Shown in pieces: positions 46,296-58,746 of a stretch of DNA of 64,000 bases. Position 1 is the first letter of the stretch, and every line of letters starts with the position of its first letter. This stretch comes from Ancistrus triradiatus (Eukaryota; Chordata; Actinopteri; Siluriformes; Loricariidae), in contig JAJAGP010000082.1 in assembly GCA_025084515.1 (NCBI GenBank), positions 744,001-808,000 on the forward strand, given 5' to 3'. The translations under genes were made by a program, and so were the position numbers. Below the pieces are notes generated by a model. The model was not told the origin of the DNA, did not search any database, and saw nothing but the letters and a program-made list of their open reading frames with translations.

Positions 46296-46489
46296 GGACT
46301 GTGGTAGCCTAGTGGGTAAGGTACTGGGCTATGGACCAGAAGGTCCAGGGTTCAAATCCCACCTCTGCCAAGCTGCCACTGTTGGGTCCTTGAGCAAGGC
46401 CCTTAACCCACAATTGCTTGGATTGTAAGACTGTATCAATTGTTAGTCGCTCTGGATAAGGGCGTCTGCTAAATGCTGTAAATGTAAAT
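46296..46489 (+). repeat. tRNA-derived SINE (family A), well preserved, with target duplication
   Basis: An almost consensus copy with intact A-box-like and B-box motifs and the tail aatgctgtaaatgtaaat. It is flanked by gcattg at 46290-46295 and 46490-46495. It is one of the least diverged copies here. Confidence 0.9.
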
Positions 46490-46694
46490 GCATTGTTTCT
46501 GGACACTCCAGCTTCATGTCGAAGCTAAGAGCTAAGCAAGGAAACTTCTCTGTTGTTGGCTTCACAGGACAACACAAATCAATACATCGGCCCCCAGTGA
46601 CAGAAGAGCTGTGTGGATAAAGCTTATTTTGATGGCAACAGTCATCAACTAACAGCTAACTAATTTTGTAAGTCAAATAGCTTGTAAGTAGTTA

Positions 46695-48251
46695 CAGTCA
46701 TATGAAAAAGTTTGGGCACCCCTGATAATTTTCATGATTTTAGTTTATAAATCATTGGTTGTTCAGATCAGCAACTTGAGTTAAATATATCATATAGCAG
46801 ATGAACACAGTAATATTTGAGAAGTGAAATGAAGTTTATAGGATTTACAGAAAGTGTGCAGTAATTATTCAAACAAAATTAAGCAGGTGCATAAATTTGG
46901 GCACCCCAACAGAAAAATTACATCAATATTTAGTAGATCCTCCTTTTGGAGAAATAACAGCCGCTAAACGCTTCCTACAGCTTCCAGTCTGGATTCTGGT
47001 TGAAGGTGCTTTGGACCATTCTTCTTTAGAAACATCTCCAGTTCAGTCAGGATTGATGGTTTCTGAGCATGGACAGCCCACATTTTCAGTAATATTCATG
47101 TCTGGGGACTGAGATGGCCATTCCAGAACGTTGTACTGGTTCCTCTGCATAATGCCTTAGTAGATTTTGAGCAGGGTTTTGGGTCGTTGGCCTCGGTGCA
47201 ACTTTGTCACTGATTCTTGAACATTGTTCTCAAGAATCTGGAGATATTAACTGGAATATGCGATCCTCAACTTTAACAAGATTCCTAGTACCTGCACTGG
47301 CCACACAGTCCCGCAGCCTGATGGAACCGCTACCAAATTTTACTGTGGGTAGCAAATGTTTGTCTTGGGATGTGTGCCGCTCCTTGTTATGTCCAAATAA
47401 CTCAATTTTAGTTTCATCAGTACACAGCACTTTATTCCAAAATGAAGCTGGATTGTCCAAATGTGCTGTAGCACACCTCAAGTGACTGTGGCGTGTCTGC
47501 AGAAAAGGCTTCTTCTGCATTACTCTCCCATACAGCCTCTCCTTGTGCAAAGTGTGCTGTATAGTTGAACGATGATTAGTGACACCATCTGCAGCAAGAT
47601 GAGGTTGTAGGTCTTTGAAGGTGGTCTGTGGCTTGACTATGACTGTTCTCACCATCCTTCGCCTCTGCCTATCTGAGATTCTTCTTGGTCTGCCACTTCG
47701 GGAGTTCCTTAACTAGAACTGTGTCTGTGGTCTTCCATTGCGTCACTATGTTCCTCACAGTGGAAACTGACAGCTGAAATCTCTGAGAGAGCTTTTCCCT
47801 TTCCCTGAACCATGATGTTGAACAACCTTTGTTTTCAGGCCATTTGAGAGTTGTTTTGAGGCTCCCATGTTGCCACTCTTCAGAGAAGATGCAAAGAGGA
47901 GAAAAACTTCCATTTGGCCACCTTAACACTTTCTCATATTTGGATTCACTTGTGTATGTAGATCAAGGGTCAATGAGTTTACAAAACAAATTTTGTGTTC
48001 CAATAATTAATGCTAAAGGTATTCAAATGCAAGGGTTCCCAAATTTATGCACCTGCCTAATTTTGTTTGAATAATTACTGCACCAACACTTTCTGTAAAA
48101 ACCTATATAAACTTAATTTCACTTCTCAAATATCACGGTGTTCATCTGCTATATGATATATTTACCTGAAATTGCTGAGCTGGACAACCAATGATTTATA
48201 AAGAAAAATCATGAAAATTATCAGGGGTGCCCAAACTTTTTCATATGATTG
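46695..48251 (-). mobile_element. Tc1-like transposon (ends cagtcatatgaaaaagtttg)
   Basis: The left and right ends are inverted copies (cagtcatatgaaaaagtttg versus caaactttttcatatgattg), with TA at 46693-46694 and 48252-48253. A second inverted block with attattcaaacaaaatta lies near 46867 and 48056. The 1557-base length fits an otherwise complete element. Confidence 0.87.
46930..47935 (-). pseudogene. Broken Tc1-like transposase
   Basis: Minus-strand remnants include a helix-turn-helix region with SVSTVRNIVTQWK, then after a frameshift near 47660 a block with MVRTVIVKPQTTFKDL and the first catalytic Asp in VLCTDETKIELFG. Near 47190 the second Asp block (NDP) is damaged, and further on SQSPDMNITEN keeps the Glu. 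Several frameshifts make it inactive. Boundaries are approximate. Confidence 0.82.
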
Positions 48252-48253
48252 TA

Positions 48254-48624
48254 CACTACGTTATGAACTTAGTAAAGTAGCATTATAAAAGTTTATTTTT
48301 AAAAGTGTACTACTTTTATGTTCACGCTTTGATTTACCTGCACAGAACTGAATGCATATGAGTCAGTCCCAAGAATCGTGATTCAAGGTCCTAAGAACAA
48401 GGAATCAACTGTAAAATAGTTGGGAGTCTATTCCTCACTCAGAAACTGAATCCTCTCTTCTATAAACCACCAGTTATTTAAAGAGAATGTTTAAGTGATC
48501 ATTTAATGATTAATTACACATGCAGCTCATGACAGCCATGAATCACTGAGGGGGTGGGATAAGCAGTGGCTCATGATCATTTAAAGGAACATGCGCTCAA
48601 AACCAACCATTCTAAAAAGTGCGT
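48254..48624. other. No gene seen
   Basis: Intergenic sequence without recognisable features. Confidence 0.4.
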
Positions 48625-48699
48625 GACCAAAACATTTCATGGACTGTACATTTACAGACTGTAGTCCATCTGTGTCTCTACATACTTTTAGTCCCCTTT

Positions 48700-48960
48700 A
48701 CTCTATTCTTTGATGGTCTGAACCCTCACAGGACCCCTACGGATCAGGTACTAATTGGGTGGTGGATCATTCTCAGCACTGCAGTGACACTGGTGTGGTG
48801 GTGGTGTATTAATGTGTGTTGAGCTGGTACGATTGGGTCAGACACAACAGTGCTACTGGAGTTTTTACACACTGTTCACTCACTGTCCACTTTCTTAGAG
48901 ACATTCACCTTATTGGTGTTTGGTCAAAGTAAAAGTGGACTAACAGATTACATAAAGAAA
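48700..48960 (+). repeat. Fish-wide interspersed repeat of unassigned class
   Basis: The phrases ctcagcactgcagtgacact, ggtggtggtgtattaatgtg and ctgttcactcactgtccact are familiar from a repeat scattered through many teleost genomes. I do not know its class. Coding is not evident. Confidence 0.5.
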
Positions 48961-49855
48961 CAGACGGACTAGTCTGTAATTATAGAACTCCAAAGTGCAG
49001 TGATCACTAAAACTTAAAAGAATAAGCAGAATATAAACTGAAAACTAAACAATAACTTTTACCCAGTACTGTACCATACTAAAGCATATTAGTTGTGGCA
49101 TTGAAGTAATTGCGAGAACAGCTAGCACTAACTGCAACATTAAGACTTGATGGATCAACTTGCTATCAGCTTACACAGTTCATACCAAATCCCAAATATA
49201 TGCTGCAGATGTATAATCATGTCAGCTCCCCAAACTGCATATGTGTGCATCAAACACAGGTCACTAGGGTTTCAGTAGAAGGTTCCAGACATATCCAGAG
49301 CAATCAAACACGGGCTGAATGTTAATGAAAGCGGAAACAGTCAAGTGCAGCAATTTACACGGCACAGTAATGCTGGAAGCCATGCTAATGCAGTGACTTT
49401 GCTGCTACAACGAGGACCATTTGAGGGAAAATAATTATCTGCCGTTTCCTGACTAAGGGTCAAATGCATTGCAATGTACACGCAAACTATTATTTTCCCC
49501 TCAGCGTATGACTAAAGATTGACTAGAACTGGTGTTTTTCAGCATGAACCATATGCACGTCTTAGAACATAATCTAATTAATAACAGATAAATGTAGATG
49601 CCAATAAACTAGATGCCAGATGTGATGTGCAAAGTGGAGTTGAAGGTTCACGTACAGAGATGTACAGACTCTACTTTGCACATGATATCTGGCCTCTAAC
49701 GGTTGTACATTTAAGTGTTATTAATTAGATTATGTTTTAAGATGTGCATTTGGGTCATGCTGAAAAACACCAGATCTAGTAAATCTTTAGTCAAACGCTG
49801 AAGGAAAAATAATATTTAGCATGTACATTGCAATGCATTTGACCCATAGTCTAAT
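48961..49855. other. No gene seen; short inverted duplication
   Basis: Two related segments about 100-300 bases apart, in opposite orientation (around 49455-49640 and 49660-49860), share actagaactggtgtttttca-type and taatctaattaataac-type phrases. They form an imperfect inverted repeat of about 180 bases per arm. Confidence 0.5.
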
Positions 49856-50022
49856 CAGGTTGCCTAGCAGTTAAGGTACTGCACTATGGACCAGAATTTG
49901 GTGCAGGGTTCAAATCGTACCTCTGCTAAGCTGCCACTGTTGGGTCCTTGAGAAAGGCCCTTAAACCATAATGTTAGGTTGCCTTGGATAAGGGTGTCTG
50001 CTAAATTACATGAATGTATAAA
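49856..50022 (+). repeat. tRNA-derived SINE (family A), diverged
   Basis: A head with tgcctagcagttaaggtact and B-box region gggttcaaatcg. The body and a shortened tail follow. Confidence 0.78.
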
Positions 50023-50277
50023 TGTATTACGAGATTTCAGAGAAAAAAAAATCTGATTTCTACAGGGTGTCACCACTGGCCTACTAGGTTTAGTCGTTTG
50101 TTTAATCTCCAGTACAGGCCCTGCAACACTGTCTTGAAAAAAGGACAAAAAGAGCTAAGTTCACTGTAGGTTAGTCCAATCAATAGAGGGTTGCATTAGC
50201 AGAATACATTATTATGCTACAAACAACCATGTCTAAGGTTATACATGTTACTTACAATTCTGTGTTAGGTTCATATG

Positions 50278-50474
50278 GGACCGTGTTGGCAAAGCGTTAA
50301 GATACTGGACTGTGGATCAGAAGGGTCAGGGTTCAAATCTACCCTCAAATCCAGCCAAGCTGCCACTGTGAGGTCCAAGGCTCTTAACCCACAACTGCTT
50401 GGATTGCAAAGCTGTATCAATTGTAAGTCACCCTGGATAAGATTATCTGCTAAATGAATAAATGTAAATGTAAG
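50278..50474 (+). repeat. tRNA-derived SINE (family A) with target duplication
   Basis: A diverged head but intact B box (gggttcaaatct) and a readable tail. It is flanked by tcatatg at 50271-50277 and 50475-50481. Confidence 0.87.
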
Positions 50475-50481
50475 TCATATG

Positions 50482-51595
50482 CAGATTTGGGGAAATTAGC
50501 CACACTGGGATGTGCCTGCCTGAAGGCACCTGACTTTGTTCTTCAGTCAAAAGTCAACATAGGAAACTGGTTGAAGGCTTAGCAAAGATCTTCACCTTTG
50601 CACCTCTGAAAGCAATGCAGATGTCAAAATGGAATAATGCGAAATGTAATTTAGAAAACAAGGCAAAAGTCAAATCTTTAATAACCATTTATGCCAACAT
50701 TAATGATGCATAGAAAAAAATTCCAGGACCAATAACATCGCTGCATTATTGATAAGGGTCATAACAGAATAACACAATAAACCAATACACACGCAATTAA
50801 TCAAGGTTGGCTAGGGGCACTTCCAAGAAAAATGATTTAATTTGAAGGACCGCTTTCACATAACCTCTAATAAGATCAAGAGTGCTAGCTGTTTATTTTG
50901 CTCCAAGTTGGCCCTTGACCAAAAGAAACCTTTTATGTACAGTACGCATAAGATGTTGCGCAAAAGCTAAAGGAGGTATTATTGCCATTTCAATTATTTC
51001 AGCCTGCGTCATAGAATTAAATGAAACTTACTATATGTATTTACATGGCACATTTTGGAGTCTTATACGTAAACATGCCCATAGTGGCCCAATGCATATT
51101 CAGAAGAACACATGCACTGGAATTCAAGTGAAGTCTTGACCTTTAGCCAGTGAGTGAATGATGCACACAGAGCTCAGCGCATCCTGATGGAATCTGCAAC
51201 CTGCAGTTTACAGTGAGGCTTACAGAGATACTCTTGCTGCTGAAAGCTAAGGGTTCCTGGGTCTCGAAATAGCCAGAGGGAATGTTACCTGGTCTGATTA
51301 CAGCCCATTTCTCCATTTCCCAAATGTTTTACATTTGCTGACTGTTAATCAATATCTGCAAAAATATCCAGCTGCCACAGCCTCGGCGCACTTAGCTGCT
51401 GGAGCTCTTGCAAATGTAAATAGCCGAAGGCCTATCTGTGGTCAGCACTAAAATAAAATGTTGTTATACAACATGTGCAGTGATCAGTGGTCGAGGGTGC
51501 TATCTGCTGTAGATGTCACTAGAAACCCTTTTAAATTAAGTGTACTCATTCATTTCCATACCTACTTAATCCAGTTCAGGGACAGTACATTTATG
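50482..51595. other. No gene seen
   Basis: Unique sequence, partly complex (51140-51520), without coding signal. Confidence 0.45.
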
Positions 51596-51778
51596 TATAT
51601 TTACATTTATGTCATTTAGCAGACACCCTTATCCAGGGTGACTTACAACAGGTACAGTCTTACAATCCAAGCAATTGTGGGAAAGGAGCCAACACTTGCA
51701 GCTTGGCAGAGGTGGGATTTGAACCCTGGACCTTCTGGTCTATAGTCCAGTACCTTAAACGCTAGGCTACCACAGTCA
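51596..51778 (-). repeat. tRNA-derived SINE (family A)
   Basis: The minus-strand copy has an intact B box and head (gtggtagcctagcg on the minus strand). The body is shortened around gggaaaggagcc. Confidence 0.85.
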
Positions 51779-53228
51779 CACCACTACATGGGCCCAGGCC
51801 GCAAGGCAGGAGTACCAAATACATTTGGTTCGTAAAATAATCAGTCATTTACTTGCATCTCAAGAATAAAACACATTGCACTGTAGGATTGATCAAGATC
51901 CATCATGTTTTATGCAGGTATCATGCTATTAGGGATTCCAACTTCTCAATTAGATCAAATAAACAACTTGTTTCGTAGCAACTGCTAATCAGAGAAAACA
52001 AGAGCAAGCCCTTTGATGTCTGGACAATGAAGTCTATTATGTTGTGAGTGAGTTGGAGGAGTTGGAGAATATCGATGTGTGTAGACCCAAGGGGATGACA
52101 TGAAGAGCCTTCCCAATGCATAATAAATTTTAGCTCTGAGCAGTTTATTCAACCCGACCGTGTGCAGATCTGGAAAATGAGCTTCGGTATGTGTGATAAC
52201 AAACTCCTTAGCTTTCGAGCCTCCTTGTAAAGCTAATAAATGTCATAGGTACATAATCTGCTACATGTTTATGAAAACAGATCTCTCCCGTTAGCTTATT
52301 TTACGCTCCCTTCCCTGAGGGCCTGATATATTATATTGATGAAGCTATTAAGAAAGGATGATTTGACTAGAGAAATGCCTATATTAGATGAAGCCGTGAA
52401 AGATGAATTCAATTGTAATTTGAATCGCGCAGCCAGGGCCAGATTACTCAAAATTGGTGGCTGGGAATTGTCTGGCAGGAAATTGAGTTGTGCTTGTTAA
52501 GTCAAGTAGTCATCACTGGAAATGGTATTTGCCATCATATAATGCGAAAAGCTCAAGGATAAACCTGTTTGAAGGAAAGCAAGACTAAAACCTTTCAAAT
52601 GCAGCCTGCGATTTATCACTGCAATAGAGAGCTCATGCCCAATAAAATACATCACACTGCCTGGATGTGTAATGACAAAACCATGGCAGCTATTGCATTA
52701 AAGTTGGAGATATATTATTATTTCCTGAGTAAGTGCTTACATACATACATATATCGGTATGGTACATTTTTAAGATGTTAACAGGAACATGGGTCATTTA
52801 CAATATCTTGCCTGTGCCATCAGGGAAGTGATGTCAAAATGACTAAAGAGCTTATTGACGTCAGTATCGACATACTCAAGTAACTGACAAAATCTCTGGA
52901 ACGTTAGAAAAAGCAACGCGAGACTGATTAATGCTGCAGTAATCCAAGCAACGATCTCATTCACAGGGCTTAACAGGACACTAAGCTGATTCATAGTGTT
53001 AAGTCACTAGGCTGATTTGTGAGTCATTAAAACAGATAACATTTGGTTGACACACAGGCACATTCATTTAAGAGAGAAGTTTTCAGAAAAGGCTGTGAAG
53101 GTCGGAGAAAGAACCCTTTGATTATCTAATGTGAGGCGGTGCTGAACTCACCATTTAGAATCGCTGAATCTTCTGATTCAATTCAATGTCGGTACATTAA
53201 ACAACAGAGCAAGGCCGTAATCACAATA
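51779..53228. other. No gene seen; possible regulatory sequence
   Basis: Unique sequence. 52130-52520 is complex, with balanced composition and homeodomain-type cores, and may be constrained. Confidence 0.45.
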
Positions 53229-53884
53229 CAGTGGCACCCCGGGTCTCGAGCAAATTTCTCTATAAGGAATAATGTAAACTGAATGAATTTGTTTCAGACC
53301 AACAGAAAATCCACACTGGAGCTTATGATAATTAATGATAAGTAAGTTCATGTTTAAAACACTTACATTAACCGACAGCTGGTCAAAATCATTAACACAA
53401 AGCTTATTTTATAATAAAGTGTTGAAAATTTTCATTTTGGTGACTTCAAAGTGAAAAGTAAAATAAAAAGAAACACTCTATTGATGAAGTCTGCAATAGC
53501 ATAGCTGCTAAACTAACGGCAGCCTGTGTTCCTTTCGGTTTCCTTTCGGCTGGCTCTTATAAGTAACCTTTTTAGGCCCCATGGAGACTTATTTGCAGTA
53601 AGAATACAGTACTGTAGATGTAAAAATAAAGAAAATCATGATAAACAGCAATAAGTCTTCACTGAGGAAGGGCAACTGTGAATTTGAATCACTGAATCAC
53701 TGTGTACTGAATCGTGAATCACGAATCGTGAATCAGGTTTCTGCTGAAGTGTGTCGCTTGGCTCAAATCATACGAGTTTAAGCAAGTGCACCAAGTACCA
53801 AGGAAACGCCAAAAACTCTGAGAAATTGTTCTAGTCAAAATGCGTTGAGAACCGAATTCAACAAGTTCCTAGGTGGTACCACTG
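53229..53884. mobile_element. pogo/Tigger-like non-autonomous transposon
   Basis: The ends cagtggcaccccgggtctcg and cctaggtggtaccactg are imperfect inverted repeats, with TA at 53227-53228 and 53885-53886. The interior (aaaacacttacattaaccga, gaatcgtgaatcacgaatcg) matches the element at 2256-3059 in opposite orientation. Confidence 0.7.
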
Positions 53885-53886
53885 TA

Positions 53887-54659
53887 TATGAATATTGCGT
53901 TCCCCCAATATTCATATATGCTCAAAATGTACCCCCAATATACTGATGAAAACATAAACAAACATGTCACTCATTAGCTTTATGAAGAACCTCCTAATGT
54001 TATGATCCATCACCAGCACTTCACCATGTTTTCATAAAAGCTCAGACTTGCATGAAAAGGTAACGTCAGTATGTCATTTTGTGCCGAAACTGTGGATATA
54101 AATAATATTTTGCTAAAAAATGTAATTGTATTTTTGGTGAAAACGTTCCTATTTATTTTAACCCCCAGAATAAATTAGATGCTTCTAGACACCAAATCAA
54201 GGGGGAGTCAATAAATATCAAATTTCTCAAGAGAAACTGGAAGACTTTGGTACCCAAAGGTGCTACCAAAAGCACAGCTGTATTAAATGTATATAAGGTG
54301 CTCCAGTTCTTGGTAATACCAAGAATGACCTGTAGATGGCACCCTACATATGGGTGTGCAATGAGCATGGCTTGATCTAATCTAACAGAATCGTAATTGA
54401 GAAGCATCCTTAAGATAGTTTCAGTATGAATTAGCACTGTAGTTATTAAATGTGTTACTGATCTAACCTCAGAGTCTGACACCTTAGCTTTACAAGAACA
54501 CATTTAGAGCCTTAAGTAGAGTTAATAAAGCAGACAACATATTGTATTCAATTAATAACCATACTAAAACAAACTGAATATTCTTCAGAAATATTAACTT
54601 GCTGTACTCGTCTTTAAAAACAAGCCATAGACAATTATGCCACCAAATGTAAGGCTACT
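53887..54659. other. No gene seen
   Basis: AT-rich intergenic sequence. The 116-codon minus-strand frame at 54153-54503 has no recognisable domain. Confidence 0.4.
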
Positions 54660-54885
54660 TAAATGTCAAGTCAAGTCAAGTCAGAATTATTTATATAGCG
54701 CTTTTTACAATGGAGCATTGTCTCAAAGCAACTTTACAAGTTTAGATTATCTCCTAATAACTACGTCCAATCCCAAATTGAGCAAGCCTAGGGCGACAGT
54801 GGCAAGGAAAAACTTCCTGAGTTATAGGAAGAAACCTTGGGAGGACCAAGTGTACAATACTTCACAATTCATCCATTTCAGCAGT
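54660..54885 (+). repeat. Interspersed repeat with tttatatagcgctttttaca motif
   Basis: It begins with repeated gtcaa units, then tttatatagcgctttttaca, gtctcaaagcaactttaca, gggcgacagtggcaaggaaa and gaagaaaccttgggaggacc. This string recurs in many fish genomes; I cannot assign its class. A partial copy of the cgaggaaaaactccct region is at 55139-55160. Confidence 0.6.
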
Positions 54886-55212
54886 CTAAAATAAAATGCA
54901 TGTGGGTTCAGGTAATGGTAGGCAGCGGACCAAACCACTATGAGTCATATGAAGGGGGAATGCAATGCTTCAAAACTTAATAACAAATGGTTTTAAGTAA
55001 ATGTTCTTTCCATGCATATTACTATGTATTCTTAAAATTATATAGCTATGTTTACAATGATTGCATTGGGGTGACAACTCTCTGTTTCTCTCAGGAACAA
55101 CTCCAGAATTTCCCCAAATGCTATCCAGATATGTCAGTGGCGAGGAAAAACTCCCTCCCTAGATGTGAATGAATGGCACACTGTGAGAAAGCAGGTTAAA
55201 AATGTTATATCG
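54886..55212. other. No gene seen
   Basis: Intergenic, with a partial repeat near 55095-55160 related to the element at 54660. Confidence 0.4.
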
Positions 55213-55370
55213 CATTACATTTACAGCATATAACAGCCACTCTTATCTAGCATGACTAACATCTGAGCTGAGACGTTGAAGGTTAGGTACCTTCCTCAAG
55301 TGCAGGTTGGTAGACCTAGGATTTGAACATTCTGACGAATAGTTCAGAGCCTTAATCACCAAACAACCGA
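55213..55370 (-). repeat. Old degraded SINE (family A-like)
   Basis: Tail-like acatttacagcatataacag, then ggtaccttcctcaag, then aggatttgaac match the family order on the minus strand with heavy divergence. Confidence 0.5.
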
Positions 55371-55550
55371 TGGGAAACCAATTAGTTGATACCACTGGAC
55401 AAAGCTGGAATCTTGTAACGCAATTTATGCACTTGTCTTCAGCAAACACTTCAAGAACAACGAGTTATGGTCTCAGTTGGCTCAGAGCCTATAGCAGAAA
55501 TCTAGGAGCCGGTCCACCTGTGGACATAGTAAGTACTTGAAGAACAGGGA

Positions 55551-55660
55551 CAACGATGGCTCAGTAGTTAAGGCTCAGGCCTTCTAATCAAAAGTTTTTG
55601 AGCTCAAATCCCAGCTCTACCCGACTACCACTGTCAGGCCCCTAAGCAAGACAAAGAACA
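55551..55660 (+). repeat. Old tRNA-derived SINE head
   Basis: A-box-like tggctcagtagttaaggctc and B-box-like gagctcaaatcccagctcta, followed by ctaccactgtcaggcccc. It is diverged from family A and lacks a tail. Confidence 0.5.
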
Positions 55661-56710
55661 CTGGCTTCAGGTACGTGTCTTCAGATCTGATGGAGATCAC
55701 TGCGAGGGTTGTTTCATCTTTTATGCATCAAGTCTGAAATGAGCAATTGCATCAAAGAACGTCTGAGTGGAGGACGAGGTAACAAGGGAGTCCGAGAAAC
55801 AGCAGCTGAAGAGCTTCACTGTTTACTATGAAGCAAGACTCTTTTGAAATTGTTTATGCGGGAATAGATCCCTATGGCCAGTTAATCGCATGGTTTTAGA
55901 GATCCCCATGGAGGCCAGGCTTTGTGAAGCATCTCTTGTTTGAGATAGCTTCGATGATATTGCCCAACAGCACTAAGAACGGAGCACAATTTGCTGGATG
56001 TATGGGGTCTTGACAGCAGACAATTATGAGCCAGTAAGTGAGATCCCAGGGTTATGAGTTTAGTTGGATTATTTGTTTTATGCATGTTTCGAAGCATTAA
56101 CCTTTAAGTTAAGCAGCCCAGGGGCTCTTTATGTCTGCATGTTTCTGTTTTTGGAGCAAAAGGTTGTGATAATTGGCAGTTAATCTGTTTTATTCAAAGG
56201 TATGGGCATAATACCAACAGAGCTTTATACAGGAGAGTTTGAGCAATGATTGCTTAAATAATTGCTAAAATGCAATGAGAACTAAAAACCACTCAGACTC
56301 TTGTGTTGCTTTTCTCAAAGAAATCACAATTAGTGAGCATTAAAAATTCAAAACTGAACTCTGAACTCTAAACATCTGATTGCTTGATTCTGATTATTTC
56401 AATATTCCAGTTCCAAAAGTGGGAAAAAACCCCAACAAAAACTAACAAAAATGAAAACTTATGGAAGCATGAAGTTTCATTTTACTCTTTCCATCATGGC
56501 ACTTGCACTCGAGTCCCAAAGCTTGATTACCAGCAGTGCCCTCTGGCCAGGTCGGGCTTCACATACAGACACAACTGTCTGTGTCTGAGGGAGGGATGAT
56601 CCCCAATGCTGCAAAAGCGACCTCTTCTGGCTCTGCTGCCATTCATCACATCATGGTAGTCTCTCAGCAAAATCTTTGTTGCCCATTACATATAGGCTAA
56701 TAATGACATA
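55661..56710. other. No gene seen
   Basis: Unique intergenic sequence with no recognisable repeat or coding signal. Confidence 0.45.
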
Positions 56711-57205
56711 CAGTACTGTGCAAAAGTATTAGTCCACCATTAGATTTGCTGTTTTAGCAGTGGTATAAAGACCATATATAACATATATGGACCCACAAAT
56801 TTCAAACTTGGATTCGTCACTCCATAATACTCTTTCCCACTGATTTTCAATCCAATCTTTGTGAGCTTTAACAAATCTTTTCACCCTATTCCACTTCTGA
56901 AAACATGGTTTCTTTACTGTTCTTTATCCTTGCAAAAAGACCATTCCTGATCAATCTTCAAGCTTCTGCAGAAGCACCAACTTGGCAGCCTGATGAAGCT
57001 GCCAGATGCTGCTATTGCTAAGGGGAGGCCACACTAAATACTTGCCACCGTAGCCTTTTTTCAGTTTTTTTTAATGCTGTACACACATTTCCTGTATTTT
57101 CTGGTTACGTAATAATAATTATCTGAGTATATATGGTCATTACACAATTGCTAAAACAATGGTATATCTAAACCAGTGGTGGCCTAAGACTTTTCTACAG
57201 TACTG
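56711..57205 (-). mobile_element. Tc1-like deletion derivative, 495 bp
   Basis: Ends cagtactgtgcaaaagtatt and agacttttctacagtactg are imperfect inverted repeats, preceded by TA at 56709-56710. On the minus strand agtgacgaatccaagtttga reads SDESKFE, the first-Asp region. It belongs to the same family as 4719-5195. Confidence 0.75.
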
Positions 57206-58080
57206 TGAGTCTAAAATTAAGCCAAACATTTTCTCCCCCCCGACATCAGTCTTTAGTTGTGCAGATTATTAAATGCAAGAAGCTGATTTCAGTCACGCAT
57301 AAGAAATAATACCATTTCCTGTGCAATCAGTAAGCATGTCAAGTATCCTGCAATTACAGCGTCTCTCTTTAGTCACTACTTCCACAGATACTGGATAAAC
57401 CTTACAATATCTCACGTTTTTAAACAATTAAAACATTTAGGAAATGGGTTTCTGTATGCATATCAGTTTATATTAAGTTTAATGAATAACATTCAGCTCT
57501 AATCCACATTTACATGAATTTCAGAAGCGTTGTTATGACCAGGTGATCTTCACTCAGTGCTACAAATCAAAGCAAGTGCCCAGTAATGTAATACAACGCC
57601 AGTTGTGTCAATCTATAATATTGATCTTGTTTAAATTCATATTAAGAGGCTCACTTTTATATTGGGACCTCTGAATACGTGGCAGGGTTTGAATGTTAGT
57701 GAATTAGATTCTAAATCGAGTGCCTCTGCTGGCACTGATGTACGTAAATCCTAATGAAACATGCTGTAGATAATCTGAACCTTCACGAAGTGGCATATGA
57801 TTAAAATCACATGCTACAATAGGCCTCAACCTAATCAGAATTCAACAGCTTAGGGCAGTGTAATCAGAAAGGCTTTCTTTAAAACAGAGTTTTTGGAAGT
57901 CTTACTAGTCAATTGAAATGTGCAATCACTCTTTCCCAACAAAGCCTCAAGCATACTGAAAGTGACTAATACATTAATGAAAGATGAGATTCGCAGATAA
58001 AGATCCAGCTCCAGTCCTGAACTATTTGCTTTTGCTTTTTTGGAACGCCACGCAGCTTTCTTGCCGAAAGCTACACTGTG
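57206..58080. other. No gene seen
   Basis: AT-rich unique sequence. Confidence 0.4.
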
Positions 58081-58746
58081 TAGCCAAAAGTTTGTGGGCA
58101 CCAAAAATTACAACCAGAAACAGGAGTATTAGTATGGAGTCTGTTCCTCTTTGCTGCTCCAGCAGCCTTCACTCTTCTGAGAAGGATTTGCACTAGACTT
58201 TGGAACGCGATTGTGAGATCGGGCAATGATGGACAAGAAGCCCTGGCTCACAATTTGCATTCCGATTCATCTGAAAGGCATCTAATGGAATTGAGGTCAG
58301 GGATCTGTGCAAGCCAGCCAAGTTCTCCATCAAAGTTGGCAAACCATGTCTTCATGGTATTGATCAGAGCAGGAAACTCATGAACTAACCTGTAGGAGGT
58401 GGAAACCTATAAAAAGGACCACCCTCTTTTGGCTGCTCCTGTTTCCTGACACAACCCTCCCCATTTACACAGGTTTGGGACAAGAATTGGGAGTGCACCC
58501 CCAGTGGTTGGGGTTTCTGCATAAACCCATGAGTACACCTTCACATACTAAACCCCATTAAAAACCTGTAACAAACCTCTAAAAGTGTCAAATTGAGAGT
58601 GACTGAAGTGTTCAGTACAAGTCATTCTAATACCACTGGAGTTTCCAGGCCTGTAAGCTTCATGTTATGAACCTCTTACCAGCGAGTGTGACTGAAATAA
58701 GAGATCTCTAATTATAGAAGGGGTGTCTGCATGCTTTTTGGTCATA
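58081..58746. mobile_element. Tc1-like relic with tagccaaaagtttgtgggca end
   Basis: The left end tagccaaaagtttgtgggca and the right end ggtgtctgcatgctttttgg are imperfect inverted repeats of a common fish element. Interior phrases such as ggaattgaggtcagggatct and ggcaaaccatgtcttcatgg match degraded Tc1-like transposase DNA on the minus strand. A solo end of the same family is near 61722-61750. Confidence 0.65.
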
